DNA from: Chloroflexota bacterium | Lineage (GTDB): Bacteria > Chloroflexota > DTOL01 > JACQYG01 | Length of the DNA: 5,958 bases | NCBI GenBank assembly: GCA_016208345.1 | Contig: JACQYG010000137.1 | Span: forward strand, 1-5,958 | Direction of reading: 5' to 3' | Part shown: positions 1 through 5,958 of the stretch, one piece after another | Layout of the letters: every line of letters begins with the position of its first letter | How positions within the stretch are numbered: position 1 is the first letter of the stretch | The notes under the pieces: generated by a model | What the model was told of the DNA's origin: nothing | The model's database searches: none | Seen by the model: only the letters and a program-made list of their open reading frames with translations | Program-made: the position numbers and the translations under genes

Positions 1-461
1 CGGTGAGAGCGAAGGGCGAAGAGAGGCTGGGAACCCTGGAGCGGCAGGCGATTATCGCGGCGGCGCTGGGCGGGAGGGGAGCCATCATTATCGTCGCCGA
101 TCTGGAGGAGGCCCTGGAGCTGGCCAACGATTATGCCCCAGAGCACCTTTGCCTGCTCACGGCCCAGCCCTGGTCCCTGGTGGACCGCGTGCGGAACGCA
201 GGGGGGTTATTCCTGGGCGAGCCCGCCGGGGAGGCCCTCGGCGACTATATCCTGGGGCCCAGTCACAGCATGCCCACTGGCGCCACGGCTCGCTTCGCCT
301 CGCCCCTGCGGGTGGCTGACTTTCTCAAGGTCACGAGCCTTTTTTCACTGGGGGCGGCTGGCGCGGCGCGATTGGCCCCCTATGCCGTGACCCTGGCTCA
401 GGCTGAGGGGCTGACGGCCCATGGGGCGGCGGCCGCGGCCCGGCAAGGGAGGGTGGTTTGA
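1..461 (+). CDS. hisD: Histidinol dehydrogenase, C-terminal part (5' end outside window)
   Basis: This is the last 152 codons of histidinol dehydrogenase, the cytosolic zinc enzyme that oxidises L-histidinol to L-histidine with two NAD+ in the final step of the pathway. The family is about 430 residues long, so roughly two thirds lies upstream. The GTG at position 3 is an internal valine codon, not a start. Counting from that codon, visible landmarks are the catalytic Glu-His pair in YAPEHL (residues 43-49), an Asp in GDY (81) matching a zinc ligand of the E. coli enzyme, the substrate-site motif GPSHSMPTG (85-93), and the His of AEGLTAH (140) matching the C-terminal zinc ligand. These assignments come from family knowledge. 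The TGA at 459-461 lies one base before hisC. The identification is secure and nothing in the visible part looks broken. Confidence 0.95.
   Translation, partial: VRAKGEERLGTLERQAIIAAALGGRGAIIIVADLEEALELANDYAPEHLCLLTAQPWSLVDRVRNAGGLFLGEPAGEALGDYILGPSHSMPTGATARFASPLRVADFLKVTSLFSLGAAGAARLAPYAVTLAQAEGLTAHGAAAAARQGRVV
447..456 (+). promoter_or_regulatory. Ribosome binding site of hisC
   Basis: The purine-rich stretch GGGAGGGTGG ends 6 nt before the ATG at 463. It supports that start over the in-frame ATG at 421, which would overlap hisD and add 14 residues not typical of HisC. Confidence 0.7.
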
Positions 462-462
462 T

Positions 463-1590
463 ATGTCTACTCCCACCTTTCCGGAAAGCCTGATCCGGCC
501 GCAGATCTCCGGGATCGAGGGATACAATCCCATGGAACCGCTGGAGGGGTTCTCCGCGCGCGTGGGCCTCTTGCCGGAGCACGTGGTCAAGCTGGATGCC
601 AACGAGAACCCCTACGGCTCATCGCCGCGGGTTCGGGAGGCCCTGGCGAGCCTGGACCGCTACCATATCTACCCAGATCCCCAGCAGACATTGCTCCGGC
701 AGGCCCTGGGGCGTTATGTCGGGGCGAGTGCAGATCAAATAATGGCGGGTAACGGTTCTGACGAGTTGATAGAGCTGATCGCGCGCCTCTTTCTGGAGCC
801 TGGTGACGCCATCTTAGACTGTCCACCATCCTTTGGCATGTACGCCTTTGCCGCCTCGATTCAGGGCGCTAGCGTTCTTCTGGTGCCCCGCCGGGCCGAT
901 TTCTCGCTGGATGTGGAGGAGATCGAGAGGACGTTCAAGAGAGACGATGGAAACACCCTGGTCCGGCCCAAGCTCCTCTTCCTGGCCTCACCCAATAACC
1001 CCGATGGTAGCGTGACGCCTGGCGACGACCTGCGGCGCCTTTTGGCCCTGCCCGTGGTAGTGGTTCTCGACGAAGCCTATGCCGAGTTCGCAGGTGAGAC
1101 CAACGTGGGCCTGGTCTCTGATTATCCGAACCTCATTGTCTTGCGCACCTTGAGCAAGTGGGCGGGCCTGGCCGGGCTTCGCCTTGGTTACGGCATCTTT
1201 CCGCCAGGGATCATCGCTCATCTGTGGAAGATAAAGCCACCATTCAACACCAGCGTGGCAGCCCAGGCTGCCGCCCTGGCCTCCCTGGCGGATGCAGCCT
1301 ACTTGAAGGCAGGGGTCCAACGCATTGTAGAGGAGCGGGAACGGCTGTTCCGGGAGCTGGCCCGCTTCGCCTTCTTGCGCCCCTACCCCAGCCGGGCCAA
1401 CTTCCTCCTGTGTCGGGTGGTGGGGCGCAAGGTGGAACACCTCCGGTGCGCCCTGGAGGAGCAGGGCATCCTGGTGCGTTACTTCACCAGGCCGGAGCTG
1501 GCCGATTGTATCCGCATCAGCGTGGGCCGGCCCCAGGACACCCAGTCCCTCCTGGCCGCCCTGGAGCGTTTCCAGGCCGCCGGAACGTAA
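463..1590 (+). CDS. hisC: Histidinol-phosphate aminotransferase
   Basis: This 375-residue pyridoxal-phosphate enzyme (fold type I aminotransferase) moves an amino group from glutamate to imidazole acetol phosphate, giving histidinol phosphate. Visible motifs in order are [11 protein letters not shown] (45-55), [12 protein letters not shown] (95-106) in the cofactor phosphate region, SPNNPDG (176-182), VLDEAYAEF (201-209) whose Asp203 should pair with the pyridine nitrogen, and [16 protein letters not shown] (228-243), where Lys232 is the expected Schiff-base lysine. Near the end, Arg351 in RISVG is the expected substrate carboxylate contact. Length is normal for the family. The start at 463 is chosen for its ribosome site and because it lies just after the hisD stop. 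The SKxxGLAGLRxGY signature and the operon context favour HisC over other class II aminotransferases. Confidence 0.96.
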   Translation: MSTPTFPESLIRPQISGIEGYNPMEPLEGFSARVGLLPEHVVKLDANENPYGSSPRVREALASLDRYHIYPDPQQTLLRQALGRYVGASADQIMAGNGSDELIELIARLFLEPGDAILDCPPSFGMYAFAASIQGASVLLVPRRADFSLDVEEIERTFKRDDGNTLVRPKLLFLASPNNPDGSVTPGDDLRRLLALPVVVVLDEAYAEFAGETNVGLVSDYPNLIVLRTLSKWAGLAGLRLGYGIFPPGIIAHLWKIKPPFNTSVAAQAAALASLADAAYLKAGVQRIVEERERLFRELARFAFLRPYPSRANFLLCRVVGRKVEHLRCALEEQGILVRYFTRPELADCIRISVGRPQDTQSLLAALERFQAAGT

Positions 1591-1594
1591 GGAG
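1589..1594 (+). promoter_or_regulatory. Ribosome binding site of hisB
   Basis: AAGGAG overlaps the hisC stop codon (TAA, 1588-1590) and sits 7 nt before the hisB ATG at 1602. This fixes that start inside a longer open frame that begins within hisC at 1158. Confidence 0.8.
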
Positions 1595-1601
1595 AATTGT
1601 C

Positions 1602-2177
1602 ATGCGCACCGCCTCAATCAAACGGCAGACCAACGAGACCACGGTGGACGTGGCCCTGAACCTGGATGGCCAGGGACAGGCGGACATCTCCACCGGGGTC
1701 GGGTTCCTGGATCACATGCTCACGCACCTGGCTTTCCAGGCCTGCTTCGACCTGACCGTGCGGGCGGCCGGAGACCTGGTGGTGGACGAGCATCACACCG
1801 CCGAGGACGTGGCGGTTGCAGTGGGCCAGGCCCTGAACCAGGCCTTAGGCCAGCGGCAGGGGATCGCCCGTATGGCCCACCCCATGGACGATGCCCTGGC
1901 CCGGGTGGCCGTGGACCTGGGTGGGCGGGCCTACGCGGTGATCGAAGCCAGCTTCGCCAGCCCTCGGCTCGGAACCCTGGCCACCGACCTCATCCCGCAC
2001 TTCCTGGAGGCCCTGGCGTCCCACGGCCGTCTTAACCTTCACGCTCATATCCTTTACGGTCAGAACGACCACCACAAGGCCGAGGCGCTGTTCAAGGCCC
2101 TGGGGCGGGCTCTGGGACAGGCGACAGCCGCGGACCCCCGTCGGGCTGGCGTGGCTTCCACCAAGGGGATCATCTAG
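1602..2177 (+). CDS. hisB: Imidazoleglycerol-phosphate dehydratase
   Basis: This 191-residue manganese enzyme dehydrates imidazole glycerol phosphate to imidazole acetol phosphate, the substrate of HisC. It is the single-domain form, without the histidinol phosphatase domain fused in enterobacteria. Motifs seen are [10 protein letters not shown] (31-40), the first metal motif HHTAED (64-69), the second metal motif HHKAE (157-161) and the C-terminal STKG (186-189). Arg90 and Arg109, expected near the substrate phosphate, are kept. Two things are odd. The usual LAxHG segment reads LAFQACF (43-49), with Gln in place of a conserved His and Ala in place of Gly. The loop between Arg90 and PMD (94-96) has 3 residues where relatives have 5 or 6. 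The protein is clearly HisB, but its activity may be altered. A longer frame upstream of the ATG is a shadow of hisC. Confidence 0.94.
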   Translation: MRTASIKRQTNETTVDVALNLDGQGQADISTGVGFLDHMLTHLAFQACFDLTVRAAGDLVVDEHHTAEDVAVAVGQALNQALGQRQGIARMAHPMDDALARVAVDLGGRAYAVIEASFASPRLGTLATDLIPHFLEALASHGRLNLHAHILYGQNDHHKAEALFKALGRALGQATAADPRRAGVASTKGII

Positions 2178-2200
2178 CGAGAGTTCCACCAAGCACTCAA

Positions 2201-2205
2201 AAGGA
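2201..2205 (+). promoter_or_regulatory. Ribosome binding site of hisH
   Basis: AAGGA lies 9 nt before the GTG at 2215 and 15 nt before an alternative GTG at 2221, so it favours 2215. It lies in the 37-nt hisB-hisH gap, the largest in the operon, where I see no terminator or promoter. Confidence 0.6.
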
Positions 2206-2214
2206 CAGGGTATC

Positions 2215-2886
2215 GTGGTAGTGATCGTGGATTACGGCATGGGCAACCTGGAGAATGTGAAAAGGGCCTTGGAGAAGATCGGGGTCCCGGCGATGATCAG
2301 CGCTGACACCGCCGCGGTGGCCGAGGCCGGGGGCCTGGTGCTGCCGGGGGTGGGAGCCTTTGGAGACGCCATGGCCAACCTCCGCGGCGCAGGCTGGCCC
2401 CAGGCCCTGGAAAAGGCGATTGCCTCGGGCCTTCCGCTCCTGGGCATTTGTCTGGGCATGCAGCTCCTTTTCGAGGAGAGCGACGAGATGGGCCACCATC
2501 GGGGCCTGGGGCTCCTGGGTGGGCGGGTCCGGCGACTTTCAGGACCGCTCAAGGTGCCCCACGTGGGCTGGAACCAGATAAAGATCCTCCGGGAGAGCCC
2601 CTTACTGGCAGGCCTGCCTGACGGTGGCCACGCCTATTTCGTGCATTCCTACTACGTGGAGCCGGCCGACCCGGACGTCGTCCTGGCCACAACCGACTAC
2701 GGGCGGGATTTCCCCAGCGTGGTAGGCCAGGGACAGATCTTCGGTGTGCAGTTCCACCCCGAGAAGAGCCAGGCCCTGGGTTTAGGGCTTTTGCGGAACT
2801 TCGCGGATCTGGTGGAGGGGAAAGCGCAGCGATGTCCCGGAGTTGAATTCCGGGACATCGCACCTCGCGGTCGGGGGAAGTCATAA
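2215..2886 (+). CDS. hisH: Imidazole glycerol phosphate synthase, glutaminase subunit
   Basis: This class I glutamine amidotransferase releases ammonia from glutamine and passes it to HisF in the heterodimeric synthase. With the GTG start it has 223 residues. The N-terminal DYGMGNL (6-12), the oxyanion-hole region [10 protein letters not shown] (44-53), the nucleophile Cys79 in [13 protein letters not shown], and His181 and Glu183 in QFHPEKS complete the catalytic triad. HVGWNQI (116-122) is also typical. The usual HisH ends soon after a motif like LLRNF, which is at 192-196 here. The last 20 or so residues (from about 203) are extra, and their codons contain a perfect 13-bp inverted repeat, so this tail was probably acquired. 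The stop TAA shares one base with the hisA start, suggesting translational coupling. Identification is secure; the start could instead be the GTG at 2221. Confidence 0.95.
   Translation: MVVIVDYGMGNLENVKRALEKIGVPAMISADTAAVAEAGGLVLPGVGAFGDAMANLRGAGWPQALEKAIASGLPLLGICLGMQLLFEESDEMGHHRGLGLLGGRVRRLSGPLKVPHVGWNQIKILRESPLLAGLPDGGHAYFVHSYYVEPADPDVVLATTDYGRDFPSVVGQGQIFGVQFHPEKSQALGLGLLRNFADLVEGKAQRCPGVEFRDIAPRGRGKS
2829..2861. repeat. Perfect 13-bp inverted repeat in the hisH 3' end
   Basis: The left arm GCGATGTCCCGGA (2829-2841) and the right arm TCCGGGACATCGC (2849-2861) are exact reverse complements separated by a 7-nt loop (GTTGAAT). The RNA would form a strong hairpin ending 24 nt before the hisA ATG. 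No run of T follows, so it does not look like an intrinsic terminator. It encodes the unusual HisH tail. Possible roles are an RNA processing or stability element that adjusts hisA-hisF-hisI expression, or a small palindromic repeat inserted near the stop codon; neither is shown. Confidence 0.85.
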
Positions 2887-3659
2887 TGATCGTCTACCCG
2901 GCCATTGACCTGCGCCAGGGGCGGTGCGTGCGCTTGTGCCAGGGTCAGCCTCAGGCAGAAACGGTCTACGCCGAGGACCCGGTGGCCGTGGCCTGCCGCT
3001 GGGCCCAGGAGGGTGCCGCCTGGCTGCACGTGGTTGACCTGGATGGGGCTTTTGGCCGGATCAGGGGCCTTGAGCAAACGCCGGAGGCTCTGGGAGTCAA
3101 CTGGCGAGCGTTGGGGAGAATAGCCCGAGCGGTCAATGTGCCCATCCAGTTCGGCGGGGGGCTGCGAACCTTGGAGGATATCGAGAAGGCACTGGCCCTG
3201 GGGGCGGCCCGGGTGGTCCTGGGCACGGTGGCCATAACCAACCCAGAGTTAATAGGCAGAGTATTAGCGCGCTTCGGCCGGGAGCGGATCGTCGTGAGCC
3301 TGGATGCCCGCCACGGCCGGGTGGCGGTCTACGGCTGGCAGGAGACCAGGCCCTTGGATGTGCTTGAAGCGGGCCGGCGCATGGCGGCTCTGGGGGTGGC
3401 CCGGGTTGTCTACACCGATATCTCCCGGGATGGTATGCTTTCTGGGGTCGATGCCGCCGCGGCCGCCCTTATGGCACGGGAAACGGGCCTGAGCGTCATT
3501 GCCTCGGGCGGCGTGGCCTCGCTGGAAGACGTGCGGCGGCTCAAGGCCCGCGAGCCTGAGGGCGTAGAGGGGGTTATCATTGGCCGGGCCCTGTACACCG
3601 GGGCGGTGCGGCTCTGGGAGGCCATGGCCATAGCGAAAGGAGAGAGCGATGCTGGCTAA
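2886..3659 (+). CDS. hisA: ProFAR isomerase (HisA)
   Basis: This (beta/alpha)8-barrel enzyme carries out the Amadori-type isomerisation of ProFAR to PRFAR, the substrate of HisH-HisF. It has 257 residues. The catalytic acid and base are expected to be Asp8 in PAIDL and Asp140 in SLDAR. Phosphate-binding glycine loops are GGGLRT (90-95) and ASGGVAS (207-213), and the half-barrel repeat shows in YTDISRDG (176-183). Trp151 in GWQE is also characteristic. After VDLDGAF (50-56) there are about 10 more residues than in common HisA proteins (region 57-76, including [14 protein letters not shown]), which explains the slightly large size and the later second Asp. The start shares one base with the hisH stop, and a GGGGGAAG stretch (2873-2880) may serve as ribosome site. 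HisF, its barrel paralogue, follows with an 11-nt overlap. Confidence 0.95.
   Translation: MIVYPAIDLRQGRCVRLCQGQPQAETVYAEDPVAVACRWAQEGAAWLHVVDLDGAFGRIRGLEQTPEALGVNWRALGRIARAVNVPIQFGGGLRTLEDIEKALALGAARVVLGTVAITNPELIGRVLARFGRERIVVSLDARHGRVAVYGWQETRPLDVLEAGRRMAALGVARVVYTDISRDGMLSGVDAAAAALMARETGLSVIASGGVASLEDVRRLKAREPEGVEGVIIGRALYTGAVRLWEAMAIAKGESDAG
3636..3644 (+). promoter_or_regulatory. Ribosome binding site of hisF inside hisA
   Basis: AAAGGAGAG lies within the last hisA codons, 4 nt before the hisF ATG at 3649. It supports the 11-nt hisA/hisF overlap and coupled translation. Confidence 0.75.
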
Positions 3660-4431
3660 ACGCATCATCCCCTGTCTGGACGTGAAGGACGGCCGGGTGG
3701 TCAAAGGGGTCAATTTCCTCCAGCTCCGGGACGCCGGTGACCCGGTGGCCCAGGCCCAGGCCTATGAAGCCCAGGGAGCCGACGAACTGGTCTTCCTAGA
3801 CATCACGGCGTCGTCCCAGAGGCGAGGGATCGTTCTGGAGATGGTTCGGCGGGTGGCGGGGGAGATCTTCATCCCCTTCACCGTGGGTGGCGGCATCCGT
3901 GGCGCAGAGGATGTGCGAGAGATCCTGCTAGCTGGCGCCGATAAGGTCTCCATGAACAGCGCCGCCGTGCGGGATCCCCAGGTCATCACCCAGGGAGCCA
4001 GACGCTTCGGCAGCCAGTGTATTGTGGTCGCCATTGACGCCAAGCGGACTGTTGGGGAAAACTGGGAGGTGTACATCGACGGTGGACGGGTGCCGGCCGG
4101 GCTGGATGCAGTGGGCTGGGCCCGGGAGGCTCAGGCGCGGGGCGCCGGGGAGCTTCTCCTCACCAGCATGGACCGGGATGGGACCCAGGCCGGCTATGAC
4201 CTGGAGCTAACCGGGGCCGTAGCCGAGGCCGTGGACATCCCGGTCATAGCCTCCGGGGGCGCCGGCCGGCTGGAGGACTTCTACGCCGTCCTCACCGCGG
4301 GCAAGGCCCATGCCGCCCTGGCGGCCAGCCTGTTTCACTACGGGCACCTTTCCATTGGCCAGGTCAAGGGCTACCTGAGAGAGCGGGGTGTGCCCGTCCG
4401 CCTGGCGGCCACCACGGAGGTGACAAGATGA
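3649..4431 (+). CDS. hisF: Imidazole glycerol phosphate synthase, cyclase subunit
   Basis: HisF uses ammonia from HisH to convert PRFAR into imidazole glycerol phosphate and AICAR, the latter feeding purine synthesis. The 260-residue barrel carries the catalytic pair Asp11 ([13 protein letters not shown]) and Asp130 (AIDAKR), at the standard family positions. Other signatures are [12 protein letters not shown] (21-32), [11 protein letters not shown] (50-60), the phosphate loop TVGGGIR (78-84), [12 protein letters not shown] (173-184) and ASGGAG (201-206). Length is normal and there is no damage. The start has a good ribosome site within hisA. The stop TGA overlaps the hisI ATG (4428-4431), a usual coupling arrangement. 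It should pair with the HisH encoded two genes upstream. Confidence 0.97.
   Translation: MLAKRIIPCLDVKDGRVVKGVNFLQLRDAGDPVAQAQAYEAQGADELVFLDITASSQRRGIVLEMVRRVAGEIFIPFTVGGGIRGAEDVREILLAGADKVSMNSAAVRDPQVITQGARRFGSQCIVVAIDAKRTVGENWEVYIDGGRVPAGLDAVGWAREAQARGAGELLLTSMDRDGTQAGYDLELTGAVAEAVDIPVIASGGAGRLEDFYAVLTAGKAHAALAASLFHYGHLSIGQVKGYLRERGVPVRLAATTEVTR
4416..4422 (+). promoter_or_regulatory. Ribosome binding site of hisI
   Basis: GGAGGTG lies in the last hisF codons, 5 nt before the ATG at 4428. It favours 4428 over the in-frame ATG at 4437. Confidence 0.8.
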
Positions 4432-5009
4432 CCCCCATGGATGCTATTTTGGATGCTATCTCCTGGGATGAGCAGGGGCTGGTGCCAGCCATCGTTCAGG
4501 ATTGCCACACGGGCCAGGTGCTCATGCTGGCCTTCATGAGCCGCCAGGCCCTGGAGGCCACTCTGGCCACCGGCGAGGCCCACTATTGGAGCCGCAGCCG
4601 CCAGGAGCTTTGGCGTAAGCTCGGTATTATGCCGCGCGGCATTGACCGTGAAGTCACCGAAGCGCTCGCCCGCACAAATATGGGCGTGGATAACGATTAC
4701 CGCAGCTTGGTTATGGCGACAATGAAAGTAGCGCTTTCCGACGGCTGGGGCGGTTCGATGGTGGCAACGGAGATTTCAGATATCCTTTTTGGCCTTCCGG
4801 AGCCTGTCCGTTCGCAGGCAAATTTAGGCGTGTTGAAAGAAGACGAGGTGAATATTATTTTACACGGCCATGTGCCGCTTTTGTCCGATGTAGTGGCAGA
4901 GGTAGCAATGGAAAAGGATTTAATTGCCAAGGCCATCAAGAAGGGCGCAAAAGGCATAAATGTCGCGGGGATCTGTTGTACAGCCAACGAAGTCTTGGTG
5001 CGTACATAG
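4428..5009 (+). CDS. hisI: Chimeric frame: truncated phosphoribosyl-AMP cyclohydrolase joined to mid-section of CO dehydrogenase
   Basis: The first 64 codons (to about 4619) encode the N-terminal half of HisI, which opens the adenine ring of phosphoribosyl-[12 protein letters not shown] (17-25), VLMLAFM (31-37) and [13 protein letters not shown] (52-64) are plain family motifs. The expected continuation GETSG and the later Asp and Cys metal ligands are absent, so this piece cannot be an active cyclohydrolase, and no HisE domain follows. From about residue 60 the frame reads as the middle of anaerobic CO dehydrogenase: [12 protein letters not shown] (65-76), NMGVDNDY (84-91), [18 protein letters not shown] (105-122), [17 protein letters not shown] (132-148) and [12 protein letters not shown] (181-192). 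His148 and Cys184 match cluster C ligands of CooS. The frame then meets TAG at 5007-5009 at a second lesion. I read this as a junction product, not an evolved fusion enzyme. Confidence 0.85.
   Translation: MTPMDAILDAISWDEQGLVPAIVQDCHTGQVLMLAFMSRQALEATLATGEAHYWSRSRQELWRKLGIMPRGIDREVTEALARTNMGVDNDYRSLVMATMKVALSDGWGGSMVATEISDILFGLPEPVRSQANLGVLKEDEVNIILHGHVPLLSDVVAEVAMEKDLIAKAIKKGAKGINVAGICCTANEVLVRT
4605..4619. other. hisI/cooS junction
   Basis: These 15 bases encode Glu-Leu-Trp-Arg-Lys, which fits both the conserved HisI motif SRxxLWxKGETSG before the break and the CooS segment LWxxLGIxPRGIDRE after it. Upstream codons end mostly in G or C; downstream, A- and T-ending codons become common. The exact break point within the 15 bases cannot be set without the parent sequences. 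Confidence 0.8.
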
Positions 5010-5956
5010 AGTTGATGATCGTGGACCTGCAATGCATTATGCCATCCCTGGCGCGGGTAGCAAGTTGCTTCCATACAAAGATCGTTTCGACGCATGAAAA
5101 AGCGCGTTTCCCCGGAGTCGAACACATTGAATTCAAAGAAGAAGAGGCGGTTAACACAGCGAGAAAATTGATAGAAGCGGCGATTGATAATTTTTCCCGC
5201 AGGGATAAAAGCCGGGTGCATATCCCTAAAGAAAAAATGGATGTAGTGGTAGGTTTTACTCCCGCAGGCGAATTCCATCACTTGGGAGGGAAGTACCGCG
5301 CGACCTACCGGCCGTTAAACAACGCGATTATCGAAGGCCGGATTAGGGGAGTGGTAGCGGTTGTCGGATGCGATAATCCTAAAAACCAGAGCGGCGGGTC
5401 GCATATTGCCATGGTAAAAGAATTATTGGCGCATGATGTATTAGTGGTGCAGACTGGTTGTTCCGCTATAGCCTGCGGTAAGGCCGGCCTGCTTGTTCCC
5501 GAAGCTGCGGCTACTTACGCAGGTTTAGGCCTGCGGGAAGTTTGTGAAGCCGTAGGGATACCTCCGATTTTACATACCGGGGCCTGCGTGGACAATAGCA
5601 GGATCCTGATTGAATGCTGCAATATCCTTAAGGAAGGCGGGTTAGGCGAAGATATCAGCGACCTGCCGGTAGCCGGAGCAGCTCCGGAATGGATGTCGGA
5701 GAAAGCCATCGCCATTGGCTGGTACGCGGTTGCCTCCGGAATATTCGTTGTTTTTGGCTCGCCCATGCCTGTCTTAGGAAGCCCGAATTTGGAGAAGATG
5801 ATTACTAAAGATTTATTTGATATCGTGGGCGGGGGATGGGGATTTGAAGAGGACCCTGTAAAGGCAGCTAAAATGATTATCAACCATTTAGATATAAAGA
5901 GAGAGAAGCTGAAGTTAAAACCCATGATGTATCAGCCGCAAGCTGTAGCAGCCTAA
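4976..5956 (+). CDS. cooS: Anaerobic Ni-CO dehydrogenase catalytic subunit, C-terminal part, frame-disrupted gene
   Basis: This frame carries the C-terminal half of CooS, the nickel-iron enzyme that interconverts CO and CO2. Homology starts at about codon 8 (4997); the TTG at 4976 only opens the frame and is not the true start. Cluster C ligands are all recognisable: Cys20 in VDLQCIMPS, Cys132 in VGCDNP, Cys162 in [10 protein letters not shown] and Cys204 in [10 protein letters not shown], plus the conserved Lys243 in MSEKAIAIG. By family knowledge they match Cys333, Cys446, Cys476, Cys526 and Lys563 of the Carboxydothermus enzyme. The remaining ligands, His and Cys295, are in the preceding frame. 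Together the two pieces cover about 450 of some 630 residues. The N-terminal part with the cluster B and D cysteines and the catalytic His93 is missing. The tail (to [16 protein letters not shown]) and stop look natural. As written, no working enzyme can be made. Confidence 0.9.
   Translation: MYSQRSLGAYIELMIVDLQCIMPSLARVASCFHTKIVSTHEKARFPGVEHIEFKEEEAVNTARKLIEAAIDNFSRRDKSRVHIPKEKMDVVVGFTPAGEFHHLGGKYRATYRPLNNAIIEGRIRGVVAVVGCDNPKNQSGGSHIAMVKELLAHDVLVVQTGCSAIACGKAGLLVPEAAATYAGLGLREVCEAVGIPPILHTGACVDNSRILIECCNILKEGGLGEDISDLPVAGAAPEWMSEKAIAIGWYAVASGIFVVFGSPMPVLGSPNLEKMITKDLFDIVGGGWGFEEDPVKAAKMIINHLDIKREKLKLKPMMYQPQAVAA
4997..5003. other. Putative deletion scar in cooS
   Basis: GGTGCGT reads as (Leu)-Val-Arg in the upstream frame, where CooS proteins have NEVLxRHGIP, and as Gly-Ala-(Tyr) in the downstream frame, where they have a TGA(V/Y) segment just before VDxQC. 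About 20 residues normally lie between these points. Loss of one of two such direct repeats with the intervening DNA, about 61 bp, would give this sequence and this frame shift. Confidence 0.7.
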
Positions 5957-5958
5957 TA

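Noticed and set aside
421..462. Upstream ATG start for hisC at 421
   Set aside because: It would overlap the hisD end by about 40 nt and add 14 residues without HisC character; the ATG at 463 has a suitable ribosome site.
1158..1601. Long N-terminal extension of HisB
   Set aside because: The residues are a proline- and glycine-rich shadow frame of hisC with no family motif; HisB homology begins at the ATG at 1602, which has its own AAGGAG site.
2829..2861. Intrinsic terminator after hisH
   Set aside because: The hairpin is strong but no T tract follows, and hisA, hisF and hisI continue with overlapping coding regions.
4976..5009. Programmed ribosomal frameshift joining the two cooS frames
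   Set aside because: A frameshift would restore the frame but not the roughly 20 conserved residues missing at this point, and I see no slippery heptamer followed by a stem-loop. Deletion explains it better.
4428..5009. A new bifunctional HisI-CooS fusion enzyme
   Set aside because: The HisI part lacks its metal ligands and the CooS part lacks its N-terminal clusters and ends at an early stop, so no complete domain is present on either side.
4697..5281. Minus-strand open frame of 194 codons opposite cooS
   Set aside because: It has no recognisable motifs, and the plus strand here has clear CooS motifs and metal ligands; it is an antisense shadow.

Overview
The window holds two unlike blocks on the + strand. 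Positions 1 to about 4605 are a G+C-rich histidine biosynthesis operon in the order hisD (3' part only), hisC, hisB, hisH, hisA, hisF, hisI (5' part only). Positions from about 4605 to 5956 are an anaerobic nickel carbon monoxide dehydrogenase gene (cooS) that has lost its 5' third and carries an internal frame-breaking gap.

The his genes are packed tightly: hisD/hisC are 1 nt apart, hisC/hisB 11 nt, hisB/hisH 37 nt, hisH/hisA share 1 nt, hisA/hisF overlap by 11 nt and hisF/hisI overlap as ATGA. I see no promoter or terminator inside the cluster, so it should be one transcript starting upstream of the window. HisH and HisF form imidazole glycerol phosphate synthase. HisA supplies its substrate, HisB and HisC process its product, and HisD makes histidine from histidinol. 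HisI should act before HisA, but here it is cut after 64 residues. hisG and hisE are not in the window. Catalytic residues look intact in HisD (visible part), HisC, HisH, HisA and HisF. HisB has odd changes near its active site.

The main anomaly is at 4605-4619. The hisI frame runs without a stop into the middle of cooS, at a point where both proteins read Leu-Trp-Arg-Lys. Base composition changes at the same place: two 60-nt samples counted by hand gave about 67% G+C (4501-4560) and about 48% (4921-4980). A second lesion at 4997-5003 looks like loss of about 61 bp of cooS between short direct repeats, shifting the frame. Both joins look like end-joining at microhomology. They could be genuine rearrangement and gene decay, or a chimera from amplification or assembly. 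The sequence alone cannot decide.

A third anomaly is a perfect 13-bp inverted repeat inside the last codons of hisH, in a tail that goes beyond the normal HisH end.

The his block suggests a high-G+C bacterium, perhaps Chloroflexota or a thermophilic Bacillota lineage; this is a weak guess from protein style and gene order. The cooS block points to an anaerobe, possibly a different organism.
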